A DNA stretch of 64,000 bases from CAVRXQ01 sp963849105 (GTDB lineage: Bacteria; Actinomycetota; Acidimicrobiia; Acidimicrobiales; Bog-793). Positions 7,627 to 16,214 of the stretch are shown piece after piece. The position numbers and the translations under genes are program-made. Within the stretch, counting starts at the first letter, position 1; every line of letters begins with the position of its first letter. Below the pieces are notes generated by a model. The model was not told where the DNA came from and ran no database searches. It saw only the letters and a list, made by a program, of their open reading frames with translations. The stretch lies in NCBI GenBank assembly GCA_963849105.1, contig CAWKGD010000006.1, positions 124,001 to 188,000 on the forward strand, written 5' to 3'.

Positions 7627-9247
7627 CGAGCTTTGAGAGCTGATCGGCGTGCTGCTCGTAATGGCCGACGAGGAACTCCTCCAAGAAACGACCGATGTCC
7701 ATCTCCTTCAGCGTCGGGTGCTCGCCGATCCTCGCCCAATCGCGCGAGTCCATCGTCGAGAGCAGCGCACGCAGCTCGGCCATCGCTATCTGAGCGGTCG
7801 CGAGTTGTGAACCAGGCGAAAGCGCGCGGTGCAGCGCAATGGCGGAGACCCGGCCTGCATCGGATTTCGTCCGCCCGAATGCCGCCGGTGCCTCACCGGG
7901 ACCGTCGACGATCTTCTTCAGTTCCGCAATCCAGTACGTGCCGAACTCGGCGATGTGCGCCCAGACCTGCCCCTCGTTCCAACGCTCTTCACCTCCGGGA
8001 TCGGGGTCGGTGAGGCCGTGTCTCGGGTTCCCGCCCGCGAGCGCGGCAAGGCGCTCTTCGACGGCGTCGAGTCGGTCAAGCCATTCCGCGACGGCGCGCC
8101 CTTCCACACCCGTCGGGAGCTTCCAGTTCGCGTGGATCCGTTCGCCCAATCCGCCCGATGCGATTTCGTCGAACGCCGAAAGGAAACGGTCGACCTCGTT
8201 CGCCTCGCCGACCGTCACGCGTACCCCGAAACCAGCAAATGGCCGGGTCACGACGCCGTGTCGTTCGAGCTCGCGCGCGAGGTCGACGCTCATCTCGGCG
8301 GCAGGGAGGTAGACGAAATTCCCCTCGGTATCCGGGATCGACCACCCGCGGTGGCGCAGCTCGCGCGCAAGGCGCGTCCGCTCTTCGAGCACGGCGTCGA
8401 CGCGGCGGTTCAGTTCTTCGACGGCCTCGAGAGAAGCGATCGCTGCGACTTGACCGAGACCGTTCACCGCGAACGGCGTAAGCACCTTGTCGAGCTCGAC
8501 GACGATCAACTCGTCAGCTAGCGCGTACCCGATCCGCAGGGCTGCAAGTCCGTGCGCCTTCGAGAAGGTCCGCAAAACGACGAGATTCGGCTGTTCCGAG
8601 AGCAACGCCGTCGCGTCGGGAAGATGCCTGCCGGTCGCAAAGTGCGAATACGCCTCGTCGACCACGACGACAGCGTCCTTCGGGACCGCGTCGATGAGCA
8701 GGCTGAGATCCGCATCAGACATCGCCGTACCCGTCGGATTATTCGGCTGCGCTACGAGCACCAGGCGGGTTCGTTCGCTCAACGCGGCAGCGAGACCGAA
8801 CGCGTCGTGCGTCAATCGCTTGAGCGGGACACGCTTTGGGGTTCCGGCCGAAAGCTGGGCGAAGATTTCGTACGCCTCGAAACTCGGGGCAGCGAAGACA
8901 ACTTCGTCGCCCTCGGACACGAACGCCAGCGCGAGCTGCTGCAACAGACCAACCGTGCCGCAACCGACCGCGACGTGGCCCGGGCTCAGACCGTGGGTCT
9001 GCGCGATCTGCTCCCGAAGCCGCCTCGCCAGGTGGTCGGGATAGCGGTTCACCGACGCGATCGCCGACGCGATCGCTTTCGCGACACTCGGAAGCGGCGC
9101 GAACGGCAACTCGTTCGACGCGAGTTTGATCGCGCCACTGATCCCGTAGTCCACCTCGGCCTGTTCGGCCGATCGGCCCGGCCGGTACGGGGGCAGCGAC
9201 GCGACCGAGGGCCGCGCCCGCGGCGCGCGTCTGTCGTTCTCGGTCAC
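7619..9247 (-). CDS. Aromatic/histidinol-phosphate-type aminotransferase fused to a DinB-like domain
   Basis: Residues 1-365 form a fold-type I PLP aminotransferase of the HisC/aromatic aminotransferase group: SNELPFAPLP near 44, N170 in QPNNPTGT, D197 in VVVDEAYSHFATG and the Schiff-base lysine K230 in TFSKAHGLAALRIGYAL. In this operon it most likely deaminates tyrosine to 4-hydroxyphenylpyruvate, the HppD substrate. Residues about 385-540 are a second domain of DinB/YfiT-like four-helix type, with WNEGQVWAHIAEF (423-435) and HYEQHADQL (529-537) giving the usual metal-site histidine pattern. GTG 9247 overlaps the hppD stop (GTGA). The fusion is continuous in one frame; no internal stop is present. 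Confidence 0.85.
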   Translation of the reverse strand: MTENDRRAPRARPSVASLPPYRPGRSAEQAEVDYGISGAIKLASNELPFAPLPSVAKAIASAIASVNRYPDHLARRLREQIAQTHGLSPGHVAVGCGTVGLLQQLALAFVSEGDEVVFAAPSFEAYEIFAQLSAGTPKRVPLKRLTHDAFGLAAALSERTRLVLVAQPNNPTGTAMSDADLSLLIDAVPKDAVVVVDEAYSHFATGRHLPDATALLSEQPNLVVLRTFSKAHGLAALRIGYALADELIVVELDKVLTPFAVNGLGQVAAIASLEAVEELNRRVDAVLEERTRLARELRHRGWSIPDTEGNFVYLPAAEMSVDLARELERHGVVTRPFAGFGVRVTVGEANEVDRFLSAFDEIASGGLGERIHANWKLPTGVEGRAVAEWLDRLDAVEERLAALAGGNPRHGLTDPDPGGEERWNEGQVWAHIAEFGTYWIAELKKIVDGPGEAPAAFGRTKSDAGRVSAIALHRALSPGSQLATAQIAMAELRALLSTMDSRDWARIGEHPTLKEMDIGRFLEEFLVGHYEQHADQLSKLDV

Positions 9248-10368
9248 AAGTTGCCGCGGCGCGCCTGTTCCCGCTCGATCGCCTCGAAGAGGGCTCTGAA
9301 GTTGCCTTCACCGAACCCAGTCGCGCCTTCGCGCTGGATGACCTCCATGAACAGCGTCGGCCGCTCGGCGAAGTTCTCGGAGAAGATCTGCAAGAGGTAG
9401 CCGCCGGTGTCCTTGTCGACCTCGATGCCGAGCCGTTGCAGGTCGCCCCAGGGCAGGTCGAACTCACCACAGCGCACCTTCGCGTCCTCGTAGTACGTCG
9501 ACGGCATGTCCAAGAAGCGCACGCCGCGATCGCGCAACGAGTCGATCGCGCCGAGGATGTTGCTCGTACCCATCGCGATGTGCTGCACACCGGGGCACCC
9601 ATACGCCTCGAGGTATTCGGTGATCTGGCTCTTGCGCAGCCCAGGCGCGGGCTCGTTGATCGGCATCGTGATGCCCTTGCGGTTGTACATCACCGTCGAG
9701 CGCAACGCCGAGTACTTCGTCGAGATCTGCTCCGCGTCGAAGTGCTTCATCTGTTCGAAGCCCAGGACATTCGAATACCACTCGACCCACTCGTCGAGGC
9801 GACCCTCTTCGACGTTGCCGACGACGTGGTCGATGTATTCGAGGCCGGCGGGCCGTCCGACGGGCCGTACCGGCAAGCGCTCGGAGCTGAACCCGGGACC
9901 CCAGGTGCCGCTCCACTGCGACCGGTCGACAAACACGTGGCGCGTCCGGCCGTAGGCCTCGATGGCGGCGGTCGTCACCGCGCCCTCGTCGCGTTCGACC
10001 GTGTGCGGCGCTTGGATTTCCCGGGCGCCGCGGCGCGTGGCGGACTCGAGCGCCGCCGACGGGTCCGGAACCCGCCAGGCGAGGTTGCGCACGCCGTCGC
10101 CGTGTTCGAGGACGTGCTTGCCGACCTCGGAGTCGCTCGAGAGTCCAGCGGTGACCATCAAGCGGATGTCGCCGTGCTCGAGCAGGTACGAGGCGCGGTC
10201 ACGCACGCCGGTCTCTGGGCCGCAGTAGGCCGTGACGTCAAAGCCGAACCCAGAGGAGAGCCACGCCGTCGCAGCCCTCGCGTTTCCGACCCAGAACTCG
10301 AGGTGGTCCCACCCGAGGATCTGCGAGGCAACAGTCGAGGTGTCGTCCTTCGTCGTCGTGTCCGTCAT
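9244..10368 (-). CDS. hppD: 4-hydroxyphenylpyruvate dioxygenase
   Basis: Converts 4-hydroxyphenylpyruvate to homogentisate with Fe(II) and O2. The 374-residue protein has two vicinal-oxygen-chelate modules; the iron ligands lie in the C-terminal one: H in YIDHVVGN, H in VQHIAMGT and E in TLFMEVIQREGATGFGEGNF, followed by the signature helix FRALFEAIEREQ. ATG 10368 (TDTTTKDDTS) is chosen over an upstream in-frame ATG at 10416 because the latter lacks family similarity. First gene of the tyrosine operon, divergent from an Lrp/AsnC gene across about 90 bases, suggesting local control by that regulator. Confidence 0.95.
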   Translation of the reverse strand: MTDTTTKDDTSTVASQILGWDHLEFWVGNARAATAWLSSGFGFDVTAYCGPETGVRDRASYLLEHGDIRLMVTAGLSSDSEVGKHVLEHGDGVRNLAWRVPDPSAALESATRRGAREIQAPHTVERDEGAVTTAAIEAYGRTRHVFVDRSQWSGTWGPGFSSERLPVRPVGRPAGLEYIDHVVGNVEEGRLDEWVEWYSNVLGFEQMKHFDAEQISTKYSALRSTVMYNRKGITMPINEPAPGLRKSQITEYLEAYGCPGVQHIAMGTSNILGAIDSLRDRGVRFLDMPSTYYEDAKVRCGEFDLPWGDLQRLGIEVDKDTGGYLLQIFSENFAERPTLFMEVIQREGATGFGEGNFRALFEAIEREQARRGNL

Positions 10369-10458
10369 GCCGCCATCGAACCGGCATCCGCGACCGAGGT
10401 CAATACCTTGGGCCATAGCTGCGCATATTGATTAAGCTGTCGCTAGATTACTGAGCAC

Positions 10459-10965
10459 ATGAGTCAGCAAAGCGCGCTCGACAGCATCGATCGCCGCCTG
10501 CTCGACGCGCTCGCCGAGTTGCCGCGCGCCGGGCTCGTCCAGGTCGCGCGCCGTGCCGGCATCGCCCGCAATACCGCCCAAGCCCATCTCGACCGGATGA
10601 TCGCGTCGGGCGTCATCGTCGGCTTCGGGCCAGAGATCGATCTCGGCCGGGTCGGGTACGCGGTTTCGGCGATCGTCTCGTTGGAGATCGCCCAGGGCCG
10701 GCGCGGCGCGATCGATGAACACCTGGCGGCGATCCCCGAGATCGTCGAAGCCTGGATGACGACCGGCTCGTCGGACCTCCTCTGCCGCGTGGTGGCACGC
10801 GACAACGACCATTTGGGTCGCATAATCGCGGAGTTCCTCGAGGTCCCCGGTGTGACGCGCACGACGACGTCGCTTTTGTTGTCGATGCCGATCGCGCCGC
10901 GCACCCTCCACCTCGTCACGCACGAGGCCGACGAAATCGGGCCGGCGAGCGAGGGCCTTGCCTAG
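10459..10965 (+). CDS. Lrp/AsnC-family transcriptional regulator (divergent from hppD)
   Basis: A 168-residue feast/famine regulator with an N-terminal winged helix (LDSIDRRLLDALAELPRAGL ... IARNTAQAHLDRMIASGVI) and a C-terminal RAM/AsnC ligand-binding domain (AWMTTGSSDLLCRVVARDNDHLGRIIAEFLEVPGV). Its position directly opposite hppD makes it the likely sensor of tyrosine or phenylalanine for this cluster; that is inferred from context. It converges on the second Lrp gene with a four-base tail-to-tail overlap. Confidence 0.92.
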   Translation: MSQQSALDSIDRRLLDALAELPRAGLVQVARRAGIARNTAQAHLDRMIASGVIVGFGPEIDLGRVGYAVSAIVSLEIAQGRRGAIDEHLAAIPEIVEAWMTTGSSDLLCRVVARDNDHLGRIIAEFLEVPGVTRTTTSLLLSMPIAPRTLHLVTHEADEIGPASEGLA

Positions 10966-11450
10966 CTCAAGACCCGGTGATCTTCGAGCAGCAGAACCGT
11001 CTCGGACGAGCGGACGGCCGCCATCGCCTGCAGTCGCTCGAGGACGACGTCCCGGAGGTCCTCGACGTCGCGCGCCCGGACGAAGAGGGCGAAGTCGAAT
11101 TCGCCAGCGGTGACGCCGAGCCACTCGACGCCCGGCAGGCCAAGCAGCTCTGGAACGACCTCACGCCAGCGCGGTTGCTCGACGCGGATCAAGACGAGCG
11201 CTGAGAGCGCCTTTCCGAGCTTGATCGGATCGACCCGGGCGCTGAAACCGACGATCACGCCACGCTCCCGTAGTCGCGCCAGCCGCTGGTAGGCGGTCGC
11301 CCGCGAGACGTTCGCCGATCGCGCAAGCTCGTTCACCGACTGTCTGCCGTCGGCAACGAGGCTCTCGACGATCCTTTCGTCGACGGCATCGAGCGGTTCG
11401 TCTCGCCCGGCCCGTCGTTCCACCCCCGTTTCTGGACGATCTGATGACAT
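10962..11450 (-). CDS. Lrp/AsnC-family transcriptional regulator (divergent from phenylalanine hydroxylase)
   Basis: A second 162-residue Lrp/AsnC protein, with the helix-turn-helix LDAVDERIVESLVADGRQSV ... VSRATAYQRLARLRERGVIVGF and RAM domain (VEWLGVTAGEFDFALFVRARDVEDLRDVVLERL). It shares the architecture of its neighbour but is clearly diverged. It faces the phenylalanine hydroxylase gene across a 93-base gap, so it probably controls that gene and itself. Two opposed regulators, each next to one end of the pathway, suggest separate tuning of the hydroxylase and the lower pathway. Confidence 0.92.
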   Translation of the reverse strand: MSSDRPETGVERRAGRDEPLDAVDERIVESLVADGRQSVNELARSANVSRATAYQRLARLRERGVIVGFSARVDPIKLGKALSALVLIRVEQPRWREVVPELLGLPGVEWLGVTAGEFDFALFVRARDVEDLRDVVLERLQAMAAVRSSETVLLLEDHRVLS

Positions 11451-11543
11451 TTCGGGATCTTAGGACATTTTGTCTTGTCAGGCGGCCATACCATCGACGC
11501 ATCGCAACAAGTCCGGCAGAATTTCAGCCGAAAGGAGCGAACG

Positions 11544-12426
11544 ATGGGTTACTCCGCGTACTCACCGGTCACCGTCGACGACGACGGCTCGACCCACGTC
11601 GAGCTCTCCGAGGACCACCCCGGCGTCTCCGACCCTCTTTACCGGCAACGCCGCGACGAGCTCGCCTCGATCGCCGCGGGCTGGCATTCCGGCGAGCCGA
11701 TCCCGAACCCCGACTACACCGACCAGGAACACGAGGTGTGGCGGATCGTCTCGGATGCGTTGGCGGACCTCCACGAGAAGTACGCGACCGAGTCGTTCCA
11801 GCGCGGCAAGGCCGAGCTCAAGCTGACGACGGAGTACATCCCGGGCCTTGGGGAGGTGACCGCCGGGCTCGAGCCGCTCGTGAGTTTCCGCTACCAACCG
11901 ATCGCTGGCCTGGCGCCGGTACGGGACTTCTACGGGTCGTTCTCCGATGGCGTGTTCTGGTCGACGCAGTACCTGCGTCACCCCTCGGTCCCGCTGTACA
12001 CACCGGAGCCGGACATCATCCACGAGGTGATCGGCCACGCAAACCAGATTGCCGATCCGGAGTTTGCGCACATCTACCGACTCGTCGGAGAGGCCGTCCT
12101 CCGGACGAACAACGAGGACGCGCTGAAGTTCTTGTCCCAGGTGTTCTGGTTCACGATGGAGTTCGGCGTCGTCAAGGAAAAAGGCGAGCTGCGCGGCGTA
12201 CGGGGCGGGGATCTTGTCGTCGGTCGGCGAGACCGAGACGTTCCGGTCAGCGACGGTCCGACCGGTCGACCTCGTCGAGATGGGGACGGTCGATTACGAC
12301 ATCACCCACTACCAGCCGCTCCTATATGGCTTTTCGTCCCCGGCCGAACTCGAAGAGGTGCTCACGGATTTTTTCGCGCGCTTTGACGACTCCTACCACG
12401 AGGAGCTGCTCGTCAAGGCGAGCTGA
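11544..12426 (+). pseudogene. phhA: Phenylalanine 4-monooxygenase with a +1 frameshift
   Basis: Hydroxylates phenylalanine to tyrosine with tetrahydropterin, Fe(II) and O2. From ATG 11544 (Shine-Dalgarno AAAGGAG) the frame encodes the catalytic core with iron ligands H160 and H165 (HEVIGHANQ) and E206 (WFTMEFG). After GELR the frame shifts: one surplus G at about 12193-12196 changes the expected GELR-AYGAGILSSVGE into an unrelated tail. The correct C-terminus continues in the next frame to 12426 (YDITHYQPLLYGFSSPAELE). Repaired, it would be about 293 residues, normal for bacterial PhhA. Either an assembly/sequencing error or a real inactivating mutation; a similar surplus G occurs at 47,886. 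Confidence 0.85.
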
Positions 12427-12440
12427 GCAAGCGTTCACCG

Positions 12441-12728
12441 ATGGCGGACGCGGCGCCGGAACGCCGGCGCGTTCACGTCGTGATCTCCGGCAGGGTGCAG
12501 AACGTGTTCTTCCGCGCCTCGCTCGCCGATGTCGCGCGGGATCTCGGCATCGACGGCTGGGTGAAGAACCAACCCGACGGTCGCGTCGAGGCGGTGTTCG
12601 AAGGCGAGCCCGCTCAGGTCGACGCGGCGTTGCGGTGGAGCCGCAACGGACCACCGCTGGCGCGCGTTGACGCGATCGAGGTCATCGAGGAAAAACCGCT
12701 ACGAGAAGGAGGATTTTTCGTCAGTTGA
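12441..12728 (+). CDS. acyP: Acylphosphatase
   Basis: A 95-residue enzyme hydrolysing carboxyl-phosphate bonds such as acetyl or carbamoyl phosphate. It shows the signature loop SGRVQNVFFRASLADVARDL with the phosphate-binding arginine (normally GxVQGVxFR; here VQNVFFR) and the catalytic-asparagine strand GIDGWVKNQPDGRVEAVFEG. It starts 14 bases after the phenylalanine hydroxylase stop and its 3' end overlaps the convergent EamA transporter gene by 30 bases. Confidence 0.92.
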   Translation: MADAAPERRRVHVVISGRVQNVFFRASLADVARDLGIDGWVKNQPDGRVEAVFEGEPAQVDAALRWSRNGPPLARVDAIEVIEEKPLREGGFFVS

Positions 12729-13649
12729 TGGCCCGGCCGAACGCGCCTCGGCCAACGCGACGTCCGGAATCCCTGGCGGTACGACTCCGCTTTCGGGCAC
12801 AGTCTTCGGTTTCCAGGTGCCGAGCACGGACCCGAGCAGGATGATCGGAAAGCCGACCGCCAGTCCGAGCGTGAACGGCTCGTTGAGGGCGAGAACGCCG
12901 AGCAGCAGCGCAACGGCGGGATTGATGTACGTGATGACGACGGCACGCGAGGGCCCGATCTCTTTGATGAGCAAGAAGAAGAACATGAATCCGACGATCG
13001 TGCAGGCACAAGAGAGCGCCACGACCGACCAAGCGATCTCCGCGTGCAGGTGCGCAGGGAGATGGGTCACCCCGAAGGGTAAGTACGCAACCGCCGTCAA
13101 CACCACTGCGAACGTCAGGATCTCGAACGAAGGAACATCTTTCAGCTTCCGACCGACGATTGCCGGAGCCGTCGCGTAGCCGAGCGCACAGGCAATGAGC
13201 TCGAAAACCGCGGCGAGGCTCGTGCCGGTGATGTCGACTCCGACGAGGATGGCGACGCCGGCGAAGCCGACAACCAACCCCGCTGTCCGGCGGGGCCCGA
13301 GCCGCTCGCTGCCGAGCGTGACGGCGATCCCGGCACCGATCAACGGGACGATCGCGATGACGAGACCCGAAAAAGAGCTCGTCACCTTCTCCTCAGCGTT
13401 GCAGAGCAGCAACCACGGGATCGCGATTTCTGTTGCAGTGAATGCAACAAGCGCCAACAGGTGGCCGCGAAGGCTCGCCCATTTTCGCCGGTAGAGCGCA
13501 ACCGGCAGCAGGATCAAGCCAGCGAGCGCTGTGCGCAGGAAGATCAGCGCCCCCGGATCGAGCTCGCGCAGCGCGATCCGAATGAAGAAATACGGAAGCC
13601 CCCAGATCACCCCGACGGCGACGAAGGAGAACCACGCGCGTCTCGACAT
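12699..13649 (-). CDS. EamA/DMT-superfamily membrane transporter
   Basis: A 316-residue polytopic protein of the drug/metabolite transporter superfamily with ten predicted helices in two EamA repeats (first WFSFVAVGVIWGLPYFFIRI, second starting near LIACALGYATAPAIVGRK and ending NEPFTLGLAVGFPIILLGSV). The substrate, typically an exported amino acid or metabolite, cannot be told. It starts at ATG 13649 and is convergent with acyP. Confidence 0.88.
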   Translation of the reverse strand: MSRRAWFSFVAVGVIWGLPYFFIRIALRELDPGALIFLRTALAGLILLPVALYRRKWASLRGHLLALVAFTATEIAIPWLLLCNAEEKVTSSFSGLVIAIVPLIGAGIAVTLGSERLGPRRTAGLVVGFAGVAILVGVDITGTSLAAVFELIACALGYATAPAIVGRKLKDVPSFEILTFAVVLTAVAYLPFGVTHLPAHLHAEIAWSVVALSCACTIVGFMFFFLLIKEIGPSRAVVITYINPAVALLLGVLALNEPFTLGLAVGFPIILLGSVLGTWKPKTVPESGVVPPGIPDVALAEARSAGPSTDEKSSFS

Positions 13650-13795
13650 CGCAGTAGAACCGCCGCTTCCTTTGCCTCGCCGATCCCGCGCGCCACCGTC
13701 CGCGTCGCGCCTGGGCTGACCCCACCACGGTACGGGCCCGGTGGTCGATCCGAGCGGGTGCGACCAAAGCTCCCGCCGAGCCCCAAAATGGTGAG

Positions 13796-14449
13796 GTGCT
13801 GACGTCGCCGACTCTTACAGGGCTCTTCGTTCGCCTCGAGCCGCTCTCTGCCGAGCACACCCACGGCCTCATGGAGGCGGCCGCGGAAGATCGATCGAGC
13901 TTCGCGTTCAGCTCGGTCCCCGAGGGCGAGGCCGCGTTCGCCGATTACGTGATGCACAACATCGAACTCGCCGATAGCGGTCGCCAGGTCCCTTTCGCCG
14001 TGCGCCGCCTCGCCGACAATCGAATCGTCGGTTCGACGCGGTTCATGGACTTGGAGGTCTTCTGCTGGCCGCCTCCGTGGCCGCCGGGGGTGACGCAAGG
14101 CCCGGCGCCGAGCGACGATCGCCCGCCGAGCGTCGCCGAGATCGGAGGGACGTGGTACTCGGCGTCCGCCCAACGCACAGTGGTGAACACCGAGTGCAAG
14201 CTCCTTTTGCTGAGCCACGCCTTCGAGCTTTGGGGGGTCTTGCGGGTCACTTTGAAAACCGACTCCCGGAATGAGCGGTCACGTCGCGCCATCGAACGGA
14301 TCGGTGCCGTGTTCGAAGGAGTCCGGAGAGTGCATTCGCCAGCGGTCGACGGCGGAACCCGCGACACGGCGTACTACTCGATCGTCCAAGCCGAGTGGCC
14401 GCTGATCAAGACGCGCCTCAACGACCTGCGCGACCGGCCCGCAGGATGA
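13796..14449 (+). CDS. GNAT-family N-acetyltransferase, RimJ/RimL-like
   Basis: A 217-residue acetyltransferase. VRLEPLSAEHTHGLMEAA at the N-terminus, a strand around EIGGTWYSASAQRTVVNTEC and RVTLKTDSRNERSRRAIERI are characteristic of the RimL-like subgroup acting on protein N-termini or small amines. The GTG at 13796 is the only start in frame close to the domain boundary; an overlapping ATG at 13788 reads into a stop after four codons. Divergent from the EamA transporter across 146 bases. Confidence 0.85.
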   Translation: MLTSPTLTGLFVRLEPLSAEHTHGLMEAAAEDRSSFAFSSVPEGEAAFADYVMHNIELADSGRQVPFAVRRLADNRIVGSTRFMDLEVFCWPPPWPPGVTQGPAPSDDRPPSVAEIGGTWYSASAQRTVVNTECKLLLLSHAFELWGVLRVTLKTDSRNERSRRAIERIGAVFEGVRRVHSPAVDGGTRDTAYYSIVQAEWPLIKTRLNDLRDRPAG

Positions 14450-14462
14450 ACGGGCGCGTCCT

Positions 14463-15554
14463 TTAGGCCGCTCGTTCGATCTTGAGGAACAGGGCCTCGA
14501 GGAGCAATCGCTCGTTCACGTTGCGCCGCAACCGCGAGGACGCATCCTCGATCTCTCGGTTGATCTCGGTGAGTTGAGCGATTCTCGAAGGTGCCGCGCG
14601 ATCCGAGCCGAGGCGCGCACGAAACATCGCGGCCAGCAACGCAAGACCGGCGCGCAGCTCGTCAGTCCGTACGCGACGCAACTCGCGGCGGTGACGATCC
14701 TCGATCGCCTTACGATTCGGCGTCCGCTTCAGGCCGACATCCTTTGCCGACTTGTCAGCCGCCACGAGTTCGGCTTCTTGCTGGGCGCGTAGCACCTCGA
14801 CCAAGCTCTCGCCGGCGTCGACGATCTCGCCGGCGAGTTCCGCGATCGCGGCGCCGGTTCCGTCGAGGCGATCAGGGATCGAGCGCCATCGTGCCTCGCG
14901 CTCAACAAATCCCGGATCCGCGACCAAAAGTCGTGCCCGGTCGAGACTGCCTCTCGCTCCGGTCGCCGCAGCCAAAGCGACGTCGCGGACGACCCCTTCT
15001 TCAAGAAGCGCCGCGGCGATCGCCTCAGAGTCGATGGGCACGAACTCGACCTCGACGCAACGGCTCGCGATCGTTTCCAGTTCTCGGGACCTGACGTCCG
15101 CCAGGACGATGATCACGGTCGTGTCGGGAGGCTCCTCGATCGTCTTCAGCAGCGCCGGCCCCGCCACATCGACAAGATGGAACTCGGTGAGCATGAGCAC
15201 CAGTCGTTCGGCGACACGGGGCGTCAACTGTGCTTGTTGAACGATGTCGCGCGCCTCTTCGATCGAGATGGACGCGCCTTGTCGCTCGACGACGGCGACA
15301 TCCGGGTGCTTGCCCGCGAGCACTGCCTTGCACACTGCACACTCGCCGCAACCACCGTTCGGGCAGATGAGCGCCGCGGAAAACGCGCGTGCTGCGGCGC
15401 GTTTTCCGGTTCCTGCGGGACCGACGAAGAGGTACGCGTGGACCGGAGAGTCAACAAAACCCGCGAGCATCACCCGCGCGCGAGGCTGACCAACAATGCC
15501 GCGAAGCACAGGATGTGCAGAAAGGACATCCGCGGTGTCGGTGCGAGCGCTCAC
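14463..15554 (-). CDS. holB: DNA polymerase III delta' subunit
   Basis: Clamp-loader subunit (363 residues) with an AAA+ fold: P-loop GPAGTGK at 45-51, and the zinc-binding cysteines C64, C69, C72 and C75 characteristic of delta'/gamma. The C-terminal collar part is diverged. Its GTG start overlaps the tmk stop by four bases (GTGA); together with topA they form the conserved actinobacterial block topA-tmk-holB on the minus strand. Confidence 0.88.
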   Translation of the reverse strand: MSARTDTADVLSAHPVLRGIVGQPRARVMLAGFVDSPVHAYLFVGPAGTGKRAAARAFSAALICPNGGCGECAVCKAVLAGKHPDVAVVERQGASISIEEARDIVQQAQLTPRVAERLVLMLTEFHLVDVAGPALLKTIEEPPDTTVIIVLADVRSRELETIASRCVEVEFVPIDSEAIAAALLEEGVVRDVALAAATGARGSLDRARLLVADPGFVEREARWRSIPDRLDGTGAAIAELAGEIVDAGESLVEVLRAQQEAELVAADKSAKDVGLKRTPNRKAIEDRHRRELRRVRTDELRAGLALLAAMFRARLGSDRAAPSRIAQLTEINREIEDASSRLRRNVNERLLLEALFLKIERAA

Positions 15555-16183
15555 GAATCGACGGCCTGTTGTTCCGCGTCCAGTGCATGCGCGCTGAGCG
15601 CCATTCGCACCCGGTCGCGGACCTCGGCGATCGAACCGTCGGCGTCGACCACGACATAGCGCCGCGGGTCGGACTGCGCGAGCGTGAGATAGCCGTCGCG
15701 GACACGAGCGAAGAACTCGGCGTCCTCGCCTTCGATGCGGTCGAGTGCGCGGGTACGCCGCGTCGTGGCGGTCTCGGGCGCGAGATCGAGGAGGACGATG
15801 ACGTCGGGTTCGAGCCCGGACCGGGCGAGCTCGTCGGCCGCGCGAATCGCGGGCAGGTCGAGACCCCGACCGAAGCCTTGGTACGCGAGTGTCGACGGCG
15901 TGAACCGATCGCAGACGACGTCGCGACCTTGCTCCAGCATCGGAAGGATGAACTCAGAAACGTGTTGGGCCCGCGCCGCGAGCATCAGCAACAACTCCGC
16001 ACTGGCGTCGACACGCCCGGCTCGACGATCGAGGAGGACTTCACGCAACAACTCGCCGAGCGCCGTCCCACCCGGCTCACGCGTCAAGACCGCGCCCAGC
16101 TGATCGGCGAGGAGCTTTGCCTGCGTCGACTTTCCGCTGCCTTCGCCGCCTTCAAGAACGATGAACCGCCCACGCCGAGGCAT
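15551..16183 (-). CDS. tmk: Thymidylate kinase
   Basis: Phosphorylates dTMP to dTDP. The 210-residue protein has P-loop EGGEGSGKST (11-20), the TREPGGT motif (34-40) and the DRFTPSTLAYQGFGRG dTMP-binding stretch near residue 92. It starts 31 bases after the topA stop and overlaps holB by four bases, fitting co-transcription of replication genes. Confidence 0.95.
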   Translation of the reverse strand: MPRRGRFIVLEGGEGSGKSTQAKLLADQLGAVLTREPGGTALGELLREVLLDRRAGRVDASAELLLMLAARAQHVSEFILPMLEQGRDVVCDRFTPSTLAYQGFGRGLDLPAIRAADELARSGLEPDVIVLLDLAPETATTRRTRALDRIEGEDAEFFARVRDGYLTLAQSDPRRYVVVDADGSIAEVRDRVRMALSAHALDAEQQAVDS

Positions 16184-16214
16184 CCCGCATCAGCTCATCT
16201 CGCGACGAGCAGTA

